Shown here: positions 1-9,310 of the stretch, one piece after another
Position numbering within the stretch: the stretch's first letter is position 1
Layout: the number at the start of each line of letters is the position of its first letter
NCBI GenBank assembly: GCA_016742255.1
Contig: JACVCB010000002.1
Coordinates: 11,001-75,000 of the forward strand
Length of the DNA: 64,000 nt
DNA from: Leptospira sp.
Lineage (GTDB): Bacteria > Spirochaetota > Leptospiria > Leptospirales > Leptospiraceae
Direction: 5' to 3'
The notes under the pieces: model-generated
The model's input: the letters and a program-made list of their open reading frames with translations, nothing else
Databases searched by the model: none
What the model was told of the DNA's origin: nothing
Position numbers and translations under genes: made by a program

Positions 1-1
1 C

Positions 2-937
2 GGAGTCCGCGGTTCCATTGCGAGCCCACTCCGAAACCAAGACTACCGCAAAAAGATAATCGAGATTCTAGACCTCTACAAACAATCAGGGGCCGAAGGA
101 TCTGTGGATGAGTTTTGGCAAAATCTTCCCTACCACTTAAAATTTGTCACAGGATCTGACACAACCTGTGTTTCGGTGACAGATGATGATGGCCAAACCT
201 ATGTTTTGGATATGGGGACGGGACTTAGGAATTTAGGTGACGAACTTGTTTCCGAATATTTCACAAACCAATTGAAAAAAACTGTCTCCTTCTTTATCAC
301 ACATACCCACTGGGATCATATCCAGGGCCTTCCTTTTTTTAAGCCCATTTATTTCCCAGACTTCCATTTGCATTTTTATTCTCCTTATGCTGATTTAGAA
401 AAACGATTACAAAGACAACAAGAACCAGAATTTTTTCCAGTGCCACTGGACGGAACAGGTTCTGCAAAAGAGTTTAAACTTTTTTTCCCAGGCGATGTGT
501 TAGAATTTCCTTCGGGTCTCAAAGTAGAGTGTTACCCATTAAAACACCCAGGTGGTTCGTTTGCGTATAAATTCACGAACCGTGCCGGTAAAATTTTTAT
601 CTTTGCTACGGATGCAGAATTTACTGGGGCTGACATGGACCTCATCCATGAATGTTTGCCTTTTTTTGCGGATGCAGACTTACTCATTTTAGATACTCAA
701 TACACCTTGGATGAATCCTTTTCCAAATTTGATTGGGGGCACACAGCTTATACCATGTCAGTAAATTGTGCTTCCTCTTGGCGTGTGAAAAACTTAGTGC
801 TCACCCACCATGAACCAAGTTACTCTGATGAAAAAATTTATGATATTTATGAAAACGCAAAACTCCACCAGCAGCAGTTAGGCGAGAAGAAATTAAAAAT
901 TCATTTAGCAAGAGAAGGACTTAGATTCCACTTATAA
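2..937 (+). CDS. MBL-fold metallo-hydrolase, 5' end outside window
   Basis: The reading frame is open from base 2, so the gene starts before the window; the first in-frame start inside is a GTG at 104, but the residues encoded before it (beginning GVRGS) look like the conserved first strand of this family, so that GTG is not the true start. About 311 residues are visible. The zinc-binding motif HTHWDH lies near visible residue 100 and further metal-ligand candidates are the HPGG and TDAEF segments and a late THHEPS. The fold is that of cytosolic MBL hydrolases of the RNase Z/phosphodiesterase-like type; the substrate cannot be told. The PBP gene follows after 5 bases, so the two are probably co-transcribed. 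Confidence 0.85.
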   Translation, partial: GVRGSIASPLRNQDYRKKIIEILDLYKQSGAEGSVDEFWQNLPYHLKFVTGSDTTCVSVTDDDGQTYVLDMGTGLRNLGDELVSEYFTNQLKKTVSFFITHTHWDHIQGLPFFKPIYFPDFHLHFYSPYADLEKRLQRQQEPEFFPVPLDGTGSAKEFKLFFPGDVLEFPSGLKVECYPLKHPGGSFAYKFTNRAGKIFIFATDAEFTGADMDLIHECLPFFADADLLILDTQYTLDESFSKFDWGHTAYTMSVNCASSWRVKNLVLTHHEPSYSDEKIYDIYENAKLHQQQLGEKKLKIHLAREGLRFHL

Positions 938-942
938 TTACT

Positions 943-3360
943 ATGAACAAAGAAAAAACACTTCGAATTACCATCACTACCTTCTTTAGTATTGCACTTC
1001 TGGGAGGACTCTTTTTTGGATACATTCTTTCCGAAGTGAACAAAGGGAAAGAATTACAAAAACTTGCATCTTACCAACCAACAACTCCTACTAAATTATA
1101 TGATACCAATGGAGTTTTGTTTGCAGAGTTATACCGCCACAAACAAGAATTATTAAAGTATAGTGATATTCCTCCTCATGTGATCCATGCATTTTTATCA
1201 GTAGAAGATGATAATTTTTTCAATCACTTTGGTATTGATTTTTTAGCCATTGTAAGAGCTGCGATTAAAAACGTTTTTGCCGGCCGTATTGTCCAAGGTG
1301 GATCCACCTTAACCCAACAGTTAGCAAAAACTATCTTACAACAAAGGAAAAAAACCTTTGGACGTAAATTCCTCGAAGCACTTCTCACCTTACAAATCGA
1401 ACAAGAATACACCAAAGAAGAAATCTTAGAAATTTATTTTAACTTAATTTATTTGGGCCATGGAACAACTGGTTTGTCGTCTGCAGCCAATGTATATTTC
1501 CAAAAAGATGTAAGAGACTTAAGTATTGCTGAAGCAGCACTTTTAGCAAGACTTCCTAAAGCACCTGTTACCTATTCCCCTTTCAAAAACCCGAAAGAAG
1601 CCAAACAAGCGCATATGGTGGTGCTTGGCCTCATGGCAAAAAATGGTTTTATTCCCAAAGACCAAGTAAAGAAAATTCACGATGATTTTTGGGAACGGTA
1701 TTGGCCTGTTGTCATCACCCAATCTCCTTCACGTTCTACTTGGGGTGCTAAACTCAACCGTGCCCCTTATTTTACAGAGTGGGTTCGCCAAATCTTAGAG
1801 AAGGAATTGGGAGAGGAGGCTCTTTACACAGGTGGACTTCGTGTTTATACCACACTTGATGTGAGAAAACAAGAAATTGCAGAAGAAGAATTACGAAAAG
1901 GCCTAATCGAACAAGACAAATCTGCATTTGGTGCAAACTTCCGTTATGCGGGGCGTGCCGATCGTGGTCTTGTTTCTTTATACAATTTGTTTGGTTCCAT
2001 TTTCCCAGTGGGTGTCCCATATGTAACAAGTTTGGATGACAGGCAAGTGTTTCGTCTGCATTTAGAAAAAGAAATGGCACCGGCTCTGGAATTGTTAACG
2101 GATTTTATCCCTTCCGAAAACGAAAGTGCAGCAGTCAAAGAATTCCAAAGATCCTCTCTTGTATTTTCTTCCAACTTACACGTAGAAGGTGCTATCATTA
2201 CCATCGACCACCAAACCGGTTATATCCAAACCATGGTGGGTGGTTCAAGGTTCTCCCCCAAAAACCAATTTAACCGTGCAATGCAAGCGAGACGCCAAAC
2301 AGGTTCTGCATTCAAACCATTTGTTTATGCAGCTGCTATCCAAAACCGTGCTGTTGGATCGGGAACAGGGATTATGGATGCACCCCTTACCACCATTACG
2401 GAAGAAGGGGAAGGGTATTCGCCTCAAGACATTTCTGGTGATTTCCGAGGTATGGTTCCTCTGTCTCGCGCACTCTCTTTATCCTTAAACATTGTGTCGG
2501 TGCAGGTTCTGATGCGAACAGGGACAGATTCCGTCATTGATTTTGCCTCCAAAGTTACAAAAACAAATAAAGCTAGGTTCCCAACAGGTCCAGCCCTGGC
2601 ATTGGGAGTTGCAGAACTCACACCTTATGAAATGGCTCTTGGGTATTCTATCCTTGCAAACAAAGGAAAAGATGTAATTCCATTTAGTGTTCGTTATGTG
2701 CTAAACCAAAGTGGGACTGTTGTTTATAATAAAGAAAAGGAAGTCCAAGAAACTTTGGCTGAAGAAGCCAAAAATGGAACAATCCAAATCATTCCAGAAG
2801 CCACAGCATATATCATCAAACAAATGTTAATCGGTGTGGCAATGGGAGGAACACCAACCCAAGCCTTGCGTGCTGCAGACAAAGGAAATTATAAAGGGGA
2901 ATCTGGCGGAAAAACAGGTTCTACATCTTCTTATACCAATGTTTGGTATGCCGGTTTTGATCCAAAATACACATCGATTGTTTGGATGGGTTTTGATAAA
3001 TCCTCTCTTTCTCTAGGAAAGGGTGTCACTGCTGCTGGTGTTGCGGCACCGATTTGGGGGAAAATGTATTCTCGTTTTTACAACGAAGGGCCTTATCCAA
3101 GTTTTTACCCCAATGGCAAATCTGATGAAATACCTGCCGATGTGGTTAAGGGTGCCACTTGTGCATTTAATGGACTTTCGCCAGGACCAAATTGCCCTCT
3201 CACTGGAAATTTATTCTTAAAACCAATCACGATTGCAGGTCGTACCTTGTCTGTCCCTGGTGGACGGCAATGTGATGGGGACAGAGACCACTACAGATCG
3301 ATGGATCTAAATGACTTCTTACAACGTGAATTGGAAATCTCTGACGACGAATTGAAGTAG
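943..3360 (+). CDS. mrcA: Class A penicillin-binding protein (PBP1A-like)
   Basis: An 805-residue bifunctional peptidoglycan synthase. A single N-terminal membrane anchor (about residues 8-30) is followed by a GT51 glycosyltransferase domain with EDDNFF (catalytic Glu near 88) and [11 protein letters not shown], then a transpeptidase domain with the serine motif SAFK (455-458), SLN (514-516) and KTGS (657-660). It polymerises and crosslinks glycan strands at the outer face of the inner membrane. Length and domain order are normal for PBP1A. It starts 5 bases after the MBL-hydrolase and is followed by a strong terminator, so it closes that operon. mrcA is used as the nearest Escherichia coli name. 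Confidence 0.95.
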   Translation: MNKEKTLRITITTFFSIALLGGLFFGYILSEVNKGKELQKLASYQPTTPTKLYDTNGVLFAELYRHKQELLKYSDIPPHVIHAFLSVEDDNFFNHFGIDFLAIVRAAIKNVFAGRIVQGGSTLTQQLAKTILQQRKKTFGRKFLEALLTLQIEQEYTKEEILEIYFNLIYLGHGTTGLSSAANVYFQKDVRDLSIAEAALLARLPKAPVTYSPFKNPKEAKQAHMVVLGLMAKNGFIPKDQVKKIHDDFWERYWPVVITQSPSRSTWGAKLNRAPYFTEWVRQILEKELGEEALYTGGLRVYTTLDVRKQEIAEEELRKGLIEQDKSAFGANFRYAGRADRGLVSLYNLFGSIFPVGVPYVTSLDDRQVFRLHLEKEMAPALELLTDFIPSENESAAVKEFQRSSLVFSSNLHVEGAIITIDHQTGYIQTMVGGSRFSPKNQFNRAMQARRQTGSAFKPFVYAAAIQNRAVGSGTGIMDAPLTTITEEGEGYSPQDISGDFRGMVPLSRALSLSLNIVSVQVLMRTGTDSVIDFASKVTKTNKARFPTGPALALGVAELTPYEMALGYSILANKGKDVIPFSVRYVLNQSGTVVYNKEKEVQETLAEEAKNGTIQIIPEATAYIIKQMLIGVAMGGTPTQALRAADKGNYKGESGGKTGSTSSYTNVWYAGFDPKYTSIVWMGFDKSSLSLGKGVTAAGVAAPIWGKMYSRFYNEGPYPSFYPNGKSDEIPADVVKGATCAFNGLSPGPNCPLTGNLFLKPITIAGRTLSVPGGRQCDGDRDHYRSMDLNDFLQRELEISDDELK

Positions 3361-3406
3361 GTCTCAGCTAAAAAATCAACCTACCAAGACCAGTCAAATG
3401 AGAACC

Positions 3407-3446
3407 AAATCCCTTCTTCCCAACCAAGGAAGGAGGGATTTTTTTT
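3407..3446 (+). terminator. Rho-independent terminator after the PBP gene
   Basis: A 14-bp stem (3407-3420 with 3428-3441, one G-T pair) around a 7-base loop is followed by a run of eight T. It lies 47 bases after the PBP stop codon and insulates the sigma-54-type promoter downstream. Confidence 0.85.
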
Positions 3447-3484
3447 ATAATCCCTGTTTTTTTAGGCAATTTCTTGCAAACCAC

Positions 3485-3513
3485 TCAATCTGCGTAATTT
3501 TTCAGCAGATTGA
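3485..3513 (+). promoter_or_regulatory. 9-bp perfect inverted repeat, candidate activator site
   Basis: The half-sites TCAATCTGC (3485-3493) and GCAGATTGA (3505-3513) are perfect reverse complements with an 11-base AT-rich spacer. The centre is about 105 bases upstream of the start point predicted from the sigma-54 promoter at 3578, the usual distance for an NtrC-type enhancer-binding protein. The function is inferred from position and symmetry only. Confidence 0.5.
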
Positions 3514-3577
3514 AAGGTCCATTCCTTTCCGAATCTCCCGAAACGACAATTCTAAGCGGTTTTAGAGGGATCTCATG

Positions 3578-3595
3578 TTGGCACGATAGTTGCAT
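3578..3595 (+). promoter_or_regulatory. Sigma-54 (RpoN) -24/-12 promoter
   Basis: TTGGCACG, four bases, then TTGCAT: this matches the RpoN consensus at every key position, with exactly ten bases between the GG and GC dinucleotides. The predicted start point is near 3605, giving a leader of about 22 bases before the ATG at 3627. Leptospira genomes are known to encode RpoN; no activator gene is in this window. Confidence 0.8.
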
Positions 3596-3626
3596 CTATT
3601 CTCTTGAACAGCAGTTCGGAGGGAAT

Positions 3627-4067
3627 ATGAAAAAACTACTCTTAACCATCATTATTTTAGCGATCAACTTCTCAGTGAAAGCTGGAGAGTCCTCCTTTTT
3701 GAATGATGATGTAACTTCCCTCATTGGCCAATACGATAACGAAACCTTAGCTGCCATTTCCAATGAACTTGTGAAAATGGCGAACGAAGAAGAAGGAATG
3801 GGAGAGTTTGATTTAGCTTCTACTCATTATGACCGTGCGATTAAAATTCGTGAAGCAATTGGTATGAAATCCCATAAAAGTTTTGCTTCGATCCAATACT
3901 TAGCAAGCCAAGCGTATTCGAAAGCTGGTAACTTTTGTGAGGCTTCTACTTATGCAAAAAAAGCAAGTGATGCTTTCCGTGCACATGGAATTTCTAAATT
4001 CGAACACAAAGCTGAATTGGAGTCAAAAGAATTTGCAAAGGCTTGTGCGGTGGTGGCTGTTCGTTAA
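3627..4067 (+). CDS. Exported TPR-like small protein under sigma-54 control
   Basis: The chosen start is the ATG at 3627, preceded by GGAGGG at a good distance; the frame stays open further upstream, but that part crosses the promoter and has no export signal. The product has 146 residues with a Sec signal peptide (about 1-19, cleavage after VKAG or nearby). The rest is helical, with a TPR-like pair (EFDLASTHYDRAIKIREAIG, then AYSKAGNFCEASTYAKKA). I do not recognise a named family. Its private sigma-54 promoter implies conditional expression, for example under nitrogen or envelope stress, but the signal is unknown. A single gene: the next gene is convergent. Confidence 0.8.
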   Translation: MKKLLLTIIILAINFSVKAGESSFLNDDVTSLIGQYDNETLAAISNELVKMANEEEGMGEFDLASTHYDRAIKIREAIGMKSHKSFASIQYLASQAYSKAGNFCEASTYAKKASDAFRAHGISKFEHKAELESKEFAKACAVVAVR

Positions 4068-4112
4068 ATAAAACTTGTTGTTATGATTCTTTCTAGAGAT
4101 GGTTACCCTTTT

Positions 4113-4133
4113 TTGATTCTTCCTTCGAATCAA
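4113..4133. terminator. Small hairpin between convergent genes
   Basis: TTGATTC and GAATCAA form a perfect 7-bp stem with a 7-base loop; the stop codon of the leftward gene lies inside it. There is a T-run only on its left flank in the plus-strand reading, so it is a weak terminator candidate. Confidence 0.3.
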
Positions 4134-4843
4134 TCCAACTTCACGTGATGATACACGTGGGGTTGGAATTCTTTTTTCCCATACTTACGTATCGCAATTT
4201 CAAATAATCTCGTTTTTTCATATGGAATGTCTGATTCCCAAGCAATCCCAAAATTGGCTTCTGTATAACCAGATTCATATTGAAGTGGGTATAAAGATTT
4301 TCCGTCATAATAATAGAGTAGTTTATGTTCGAAGTTTTTTGTGGAATCGACAACAAAGACCTCGCATGGAATCCGTTTTGTGAATTGTTTTGTGATTTGG
4401 AATTTAGTTTGTTCCAATCGACATTCTTTTACATTCAATTCTTTTGTTGTTAAAAGCACCCATTCCTTTGACTTCTCAATGGAACCTTTCCCAATGATTT
4501 GGCGAAATTGCAAGTGGTCTTTGTATACCTTCCATTCTCTCCAAATTTTTTTAAATTCGAAATTTGGTTCAATGTAAATGGATTCTGTCCATAAGAGTTG
4601 GAAATCTTTTGATCCCATCGCTGATTTTTTTTTTGTAGGTCTTTTGTATGAACCAAGGAGTAAATCTGAATCTTTTGGAAATTCTGTTGGTAAAGTCCGT
4701 ATCCATCCAAGTTTTGGTGTACAAAAAAGTGGGAATAAAAACACCAAAAGAAGAAGGAATTTCTTCTTTTGGTGTAGAGCTGAAATCAAATTGGTATTAC
4801 AATTTGATTTAGAATTGGAAGTAAATAAAATCTTGTCCACCAT
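4130..4843 (-). CDS. Putative lipoprotein of unknown function
   Basis: About 237 residues, unrecognised. The start is uncertain: an ATG at 4843 overlaps the preceding acyltransferase gene by 35 bases, and a TTG at 4789 would give the better signal peptide (HQKKK then a leucine-rich core ending in PLFC, a possible loose lipobox). The mature part is polar with several Trp and Tyr and no visible catalytic motif. The signal-peptide coding region contains a perfect 15-bp palindrome that probably serves as terminator of the upstream gene. It is convergent with the TPR gene. Confidence 0.65.
   Translation of the reverse strand: MVDKILFTSNSKSNCNTNLISALHQKKKFLLLLVFLFPLFCTPKLGWIRTLPTEFPKDSDLLLGSYKRPTKKKSAMGSKDFQLLWTESIYIEPNFEFKKIWREWKVYKDHLQFRQIIGKGSIEKSKEWVLLTTKELNVKECRLEQTKFQITKQFTKRIPCEVFVVDSTKNFEHKLLYYYDGKSLYPLQYESGYTEANFGIAWESDIPYEKTRLFEIAIRKYGKKEFQPHVYHHVKLD
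4741..4775 (-). terminator. 15-bp perfect hairpin with T-run, inside a coding start
   Basis: Two perfect 15-base arms with a 5-base loop are followed on the minus strand by five T. It lies 34 bases past the acyltransferase stop and so looks like its intrinsic terminator, yet it also encodes the signal-peptide core of the next gene. Confidence 0.65.
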
Positions 4844-6236
4844 CTCCAAAAATTCCGAGTAAAAGTAAAATTACGACGGATAAAATGGGGAGTAAAATAT
4901 TTTGGAAAGGTTTTAGTTTTTCATACACAAACGGTGAGTATTGGAACCAGTTGAACATAAGTCCTAAAGCAATGAAGGTGGGAAGTTCATCCACTCGGCT
5001 TAAGGTATCACCAGTATTTCGTAGAGTTAAAACACCTTTAAAAATTTCATAAGCAACATTTAAGGATTCTGCTCCTCTTGCTGCTGCACGGAAAAACACT
5101 CCCGAAAATGTAAATACAATGAAGATCACAATGGTTCGTATGATTCCTGCAAGAGGGAATGTGTCTGGTATGAATTTCTTTTTCCCACGATGGAGGTATA
5201 AAGACCTTTCAATCCAAATGAGAGCGCCTAAATACGCACCCCAAAGGACAAAGGCCCAATTGGCTCCATGCCACAACCCTCCAAGGCACATGGTGATAAA
5301 GGAATTCAAATTGGATCGGAAAATGCTCCCTTTACTTCCACCTAATGGAATGTAAATGTAGTCACGTAACCAAGAGGATAATGTGATGTGCCATCTGCTC
5401 CAAAGTTCTCGGAAAGACTGTGAAAAAAATGGACCTTGGAAGTTTTCTGGAATCTCATATCCCAGTAAATTAGCAGATCCTCTTGCCATATCCGTATACC
5501 CAGAAAAGTCACAATACACTTGGATCGCGAAGGCAAGGACACTAAAGAAAATCGAAAAACTATCGTATTTCGCGGGGTCTAGATACAAAGGAGAAATGAT
5601 TGGTGCGATGTTTTCTGCAATGATGACCTTTTTAAACAAACCACCAATGATAAGGAAGATTCCCTTTTTCATTCTGTCTGAGTCTATCGTTGGGTGGTCG
5701 AGTTGAGGGAGGAAATCCTGTGACCTCATAATCGGACCAGCGATGAGTTGTGGGAAAAACAAAATGAACAAGAAGTAGTCCACAGTGGACATTCTTTTTT
5801 CAATGATACCACGGTGGATGTCCACTTGTACAGCAATGATCTGGAAGGTATAAAAACTAATCGCTAGTGGTAAAAAAATACTCCATGAACCAGCAATTTC
5901 TTTGAAACTAGGATACCCTGTTAAAGAGTATAATGAATCTGTAATGAAGTAAAAATACTTAAAGAACGCTAAATTAAGAACGTTTAAAATGACAATTGTG
6001 TATAAAACACTGTTGTGATTTTCTCCTTTTTCTTTTTTCCGAAACATCCATTCGCTAAACGCATAGTTAACAAGAATGACTAAAAGGAAGTGGAATAAAA
6101 AAGGAAAACTAAAATAGGCGTAAAAAATAAGAGAAGAAACCACAAGAAGGGGTTTTCTCCCCTTTTGTGGAATGTTCCAATAGATTAAATAGGTAAGCGC
6201 AAATAAAATTAAATACGGAATCGAATTGAATAACAT
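4809..6236 (-). CDS. MBOAT-family O-acyltransferase (AlgI/DltB-like)
   Basis: A 475-residue polytopic membrane protein with about ten hydrophobic segments. The N-terminus (LFALTYLIYWNIP) and the central block SFRELWSRWHITLSSWLRDY followed by YIPLGGS, then GLWHGANWAFVLWG with the presumed catalytic His, are typical of AlgI-type MBOAT enzymes. These move acyl groups across the inner membrane to a surface or periplasmic sugar polymer. The acceptor here is unknown; the usual SGNH-hydrolase partner is not adjacent. It lies 20 bases after the SppA-like gene on the same strand, so may be read through from it. Confidence 0.9.
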   Translation of the reverse strand: MLFNSIPYLILFALTYLIYWNIPQKGRKPLLVVSSLIFYAYFSFPFLFHFLLVILVNYAFSEWMFRKKEKGENHNSVLYTIVILNVLNLAFFKYFYFITDSLYSLTGYPSFKEIAGSWSIFLPLAISFYTFQIIAVQVDIHRGIIEKRMSTVDYFLFILFFPQLIAGPIMRSQDFLPQLDHPTIDSDRMKKGIFLIIGGLFKKVIIAENIAPIISPLYLDPAKYDSFSIFFSVLAFAIQVYCDFSGYTDMARGSANLLGYEIPENFQGPFFSQSFRELWSRWHITLSSWLRDYIYIPLGGSKGSIFRSNLNSFITMCLGGLWHGANWAFVLWGAYLGALIWIERSLYLHRGKKKFIPDTFPLAGIIRTIVIFIVFTFSGVFFRAAARGAESLNVAYEIFKGVLTLRNTGDTLSRVDELPTFIALGLMFNWFQYSPFVYEKLKPFQNILLPILSVVILLLLGIFGDGGQDFIYFQF

Positions 6237-6256
6237 GAATTAGGTAACCTTAAAAT

Positions 6257-7255
6257 TTAGATATCCCATAGGTATAAAAACTTCGAGTTCGTATTTGTTC
6301 CAAGAAGTTTATCAGCGATACCAAATGAAATAGGATTTCCTTTCACGTCAGTTGCTTGGTAAATATTTTCCACAGGTACTTTTCCTCTTTGGTAAGTAAC
6401 AATACGAGGTGATCCTTGTGGGTTGCCTTCATACTTAGGGTGTTTCATGAGTTCGATTACAAAATTATCAAAATAACCGATAAAATCAATCATCCCTTCT
6501 TTCTGTGCTTGTTCCGCTGTGAAGATCCTTCCATCACAAATTTCTTTGAGTCTGGTTTCAGAAACTTTAGGTCTGCCTTTTTTCACAACATCAAAAAAGC
6601 GAGCATACAAACTATCAATGATTGACTGTAAAATTTTTCTTTGTTCCGCAGTCATTTCTGTTGTAGGTGAACCAAGGGCTTTGTTTGGACCAGAGGTAAA
6701 GGATTGGTCTTTCACTCCAATTTTGTCTAAACCTTCTTTCACATTGATCCCCGACATGATCACACCCACAGAACCTGTAACAGTTGTTGGGTGGGCACCA
6801 ATGGAATCTGTTGCCATTGCAATGTAATAAGCACCACTAGCAGCTGTATCCATAAATCCTGCAAAAACAGGGATCCCTTTACGTTCTTTGAATTTTTTCA
6901 CTTCTTGGTAGATGATGTCACTTGCCGTAACAGTTCCACCAGGAGAGTTGATTTTTAAGATCACACCTTTGACATCAGGGTCTCTCTCTGCACGTTTGAG
7001 TGATTCTTTCACTCGGACGACCATCGAATCAGAAGAAGGTCCAAAAAAGGATTCTTTTCCTTCATCAGAAATCATCCCTTCGATGGAGATAATTACGATT
7101 TTTTCTTGATCCTTTCCAGCAATGAGTTTCTCTTCGAATTCAGACTTAGCTGTTGGAGGGAATAAATTCATACTATTCCCAATGACACATGATTCTGTAA
7201 AAAGAATCGAAAGAAGAACGACGGAACTAATTAGACCAAACTTTCTTAAAGGCAT
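6257..7255 (-). CDS. sppA: SppA-type signal peptide peptidase (S49)
   Basis: The frame is open further upstream, but the ATG at 7255, preceded by AGAAAGG and starting MPLRKFG, gives a proper signal sequence; upstream codons run into the divergent gene. The product has 332 residues. The N-terminus ends in TESC, so it may be a lipid-anchored form. The S49 signatures are NSPGGTVTASD, the nucleophile segment AASGAYYIAMATD (Ser near residue 140) and GPNKALGSP with the likely general-base Lys. This short single-domain form resembles Gram-positive and archaeal SppA and degrades leftover signal peptides in the membrane. Divergent from the aldose-epimerase gene across 55 bases. Confidence 0.9.
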   Translation of the reverse strand: MPLRKFGLISSVVLLSILFTESCVIGNSMNLFPPTAKSEFEEKLIAGKDQEKIVIISIEGMISDEGKESFFGPSSDSMVVRVKESLKRAERDPDVKGVILKINSPGGTVTASDIIYQEVKKFKERKGIPVFAGFMDTAASGAYYIAMATDSIGAHPTTVTGSVGVIMSGINVKEGLDKIGVKDQSFTSGPNKALGSPTTEMTAEQRKILQSIIDSLYARFFDVVKKGRPKVSETRLKEICDGRIFTAEQAQKEGMIDFIGYFDNFVIELMKHPKYEGNPQGSPRIVTYQRGKVPVENIYQATDVKGNPISFGIADKLLGTNTNSKFLYLWDI

Positions 7256-7310
7256 ACAAACCTTTCTAAGATGGCAAACTCTGACTTCAATCATTTTTGG
7301 GAGATAAATC

Positions 7311-8207
7311 TTGCACCTACTGAAAACAAAATACTCTAGTTTTGGGACAGAACCCACTGGAGGTGGCCAATGGTTGCATTTGAATCTCCATTCTCCCGTA
7401 GATGGCTCCAAAGTTTCTGTGGTTGCAGGCCACAAAGCCCCAGATCCATTTTTTGCTTCAGGTTCGTTTTTGATGTTTCCCTGGGTCAATCGATTGGAAC
7501 CAAACCCATGGGCGAGAGAGCCATTTTATCCGAGTATCCATTGGTTGACAGATGGGAACGGAATCCCTCTCCATGGGCTCTTCCACAACCTGCCAAGAAC
7601 CATCCTTTCCGAAACACAAGGGGAGATGGAATCCATTGTCAAATTTTCCATGGACATCCCAAAAACTTGGGAAGGGACATTACTTTCCAAAATCCAAGTG
7701 ACGGAAGTGTACCAACTTACTCCTTCGGAACTCAAAATCATCTATGAATTAAAGAACCAATCAGAAGAAGAATTTCCCTTTGCACTTGGAATCCATCCCT
7801 ATTTCCGTTGGAACGAAGAAGAAAGTATCGATGATCTATTTCTCATCGGATCTGGATTCCACCAGATTAAACTCGGAGATTACCTTTTACCTGAACGTAT
7901 ATTAGGTGGTGAGTTGTTACTCAATGGTGAACTTCCACTCATGGGAAAAAGTTTGGATGATTTGTACGGAGCCGCCGGAAATGAAACTCCCTACATTGGT
8001 CTATTTTCGATGAACAAAAAGGAGAAGTTACTCATCTCTGGTGGGAATTTTTACCAAGTGTACACTCCGCAAGATAGAAGGTCAATTGCGATTGAACCGA
8101 TGACAAGCACTGGCAATTTTTTACATTTCCCTGGTGCAAATCCTAGTCTTATCAAAGCACATTCCGAAAAAAAAATTGAATTTTCGATTCGTTTGGATCA
8201 ATTCTAA
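7311..8207 (+). CDS. Aldose 1-epimerase (galactose mutarotase) family protein
   Basis: A 298-residue protein starting at TTG 7311 with GGGAG eight bases upstream. Family marks are PWVNRLEPNPW, PLHGLFHNLPR (catalytic His region), the HPYFRW block with a second His, and IAIEPMTSTGN near the end with the acidic residue. It is expected to interconvert anomers of a hexose or a hexose phosphate in the cytosol. The exact sugar is not predictable; YeaD-like hexose-6-phosphate epimerases share this fold. Monocistronic by appearance. Confidence 0.85.
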   Translation: MHLLKTKYSSFGTEPTGGGQWLHLNLHSPVDGSKVSVVAGHKAPDPFFASGSFLMFPWVNRLEPNPWAREPFYPSIHWLTDGNGIPLHGLFHNLPRTILSETQGEMESIVKFSMDIPKTWEGTLLSKIQVTEVYQLTPSELKIIYELKNQSEEEFPFALGIHPYFRWNEEESIDDLFLIGSGFHQIKLGDYLLPERILGGELLLNGELPLMGKSLDDLYGAAGNETPYIGLFSMNKKEKLLISGGNFYQVYTPQDRRSIAIEPMTSTGNFLHFPGANPSLIKAHSEKKIEFSIRLDQF

Positions 8208-8267
8208 AAAAAAATATTCTCTTTATCGAACAAACTGTCTAACAAAAAAAAAGAGGATAGTTCCCCA

Positions 8268-8477
8268 ATGTCAGATGCCCTAGTGAATACTTGTAAACAA
8301 ATTAGTAAAAACCTTTTGGAAATCAAATATTTCGCAGAGAAAAAAAACACTAGCCGAACTTCTGTTTACCGCGCTTTACAAGACCAAAAGATCAATGAAG
8401 TCGTGATCGGAAAAAATTCACGTTTCATTATTTTAGATGATGCTGCAAAGAAATGGAAACCTGGTAGACAGGCCTAA
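8268..8477 (+). CDS. Small HTH (excisionase/MerR-like) DNA-binding protein
   Basis: A 69-residue protein with GAGGAT upstream of the ATG. The segment EIKYFAEKKNTSRTSVYRAL looks like a helix-turn-helix with a following wing-like IGKNSRFIILDDAAKKW, as in excisionase-type winged HTH domains. No integrase or phage gene is near, so it is more likely a small regulator than a true excisionase. Its last 50 bases overlap the end of the convergent gene. Confidence 0.7.
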   Translation: MSDALVNTCKQISKNLLEIKYFAEKKNTSRTSVYRALQDQKINEVVIGKNSRFIILDDAAKKWKPGRQA

Positions 8478-9276
8478 ATTCATATTCTTCTCCGTTTAAG
8501 TTGGTTTCAACCCAATCCGTTGTTTCTCCTTCGTTCCATTGGTTCCAAATTTCATTTGGGATCAAGGATCGAATGGAAGTTGGAACCAATGGTTTTAATC
8601 CAAAATAAGGTAATAAGTACTCGTCAGATTGGTTTTCGAATAGATAACCTAAGAAACTAAAATATACCTTACCTAAACTTTTGTCCAAATGAGTGTCTCT
8701 TGTTTTGATGTAACACTCACCAAATTTTGGGTAAGGTGTTTTAAATGTTTTATGATGGAATTTGTATTGGATTCCCTTTAGATACCCAATCCTGAGTATC
8801 AGTTTGGATGCCCCTGAAACCATTTGTAAATGGCGATGTTCGATTGGGCTTTTGAATCCATCCATATCCAGACTGGCGTTTACAATTTTTACATTTCCTA
8901 ATTCTAACTGAGATGGTTCCTTCCACCACTGTTCTATGAATTTCCAATCTGTTGTTTTCTTTTTAGGTGTTGTTTGATTTTCGATGTTTGATCGTAATAT
9001 GTCTGTTAAGTGAGACTTCTTCTTTTTTCCAAATGACTTGGGAAATAAAAAAAAGGTAATCGTTTCCAAATTCGAGAACTCATACAAAAAATCGAAGGAA
9101 ACGCTCGAATGAGACAATGCTTCCGGTTTGGTTTTCCAGGCGGTGACTTGGAAGGGATGGAAGTTGTGAAATCCCGATTCTTCCCAATCTAGGATCCTTT
9201 TTTGTAATTTGGTTTCTACAATAGGGAGATGTTCTAAGGAAATTGAGAGTTCAAATGTTTTTGGGAATTTCCACAT
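8428..9276 (-). CDS. Conserved-looking protein of unknown function
   Basis: 282 residues, no signal peptide, rich in aromatic and basic residues; I do not recognise the family. A central low-complexity basic stretch (FGKKKKSH) and a C-terminal region with many Tyr and Phe are visible. It starts with ATG at 9276 and has a possible -10 element TATAAA close upstream; it is divergent from the LOG-like gene 34 bases away. Its stop lies 50 bases inside the convergent HTH gene. Confidence 0.65.
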   Translation of the reverse strand: MWKFPKTFELSISLEHLPIVETKLQKRILDWEESGFHNFHPFQVTAWKTKPEALSHSSVSFDFLYEFSNLETITFFLFPKSFGKKKKSHLTDILRSNIENQTTPKKKTTDWKFIEQWWKEPSQLELGNVKIVNASLDMDGFKSPIEHRHLQMVSGASKLILRIGYLKGIQYKFHHKTFKTPYPKFGECYIKTRDTHLDKSLGKVYFSFLGYLFENQSDEYLLPYFGLKPLVPTSIRSLIPNEIWNQWNEGETTDWVETNLNGEEYEFRPVYQVSISLQHHLK

Positions 9277-9310
9277 CTTTTATACCAATCGGTCGATCTA
9301 TGATAACAAG

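Noticed and set aside
2189..2488. Alternative-frame open stretches inside the PBP and other conserved genes
   Set aside because: They lack family motifs and ribosome sites and lie wholly within genes with strong domain evidence.
3510..3626. Extension of the TPR protein upstream of 3627
   Set aside because: It crosses the sigma-54 promoter and lacks an export signal, whereas ATG 3627 has GGAGGG and a signal peptide.
7256..7489. Longer N-terminus for the SppA-type peptidase
   Set aside because: It reads through the divergent promoter region and the start of the epimerase gene; the ATG at 7255 has a ribosome site and signal peptide.
8268..8477. Excisionase-like protein as sign of a mobile element
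   Set aside because: No integrase, attachment-site repeats or phage genes in the surroundings; neighbours are housekeeping genes.
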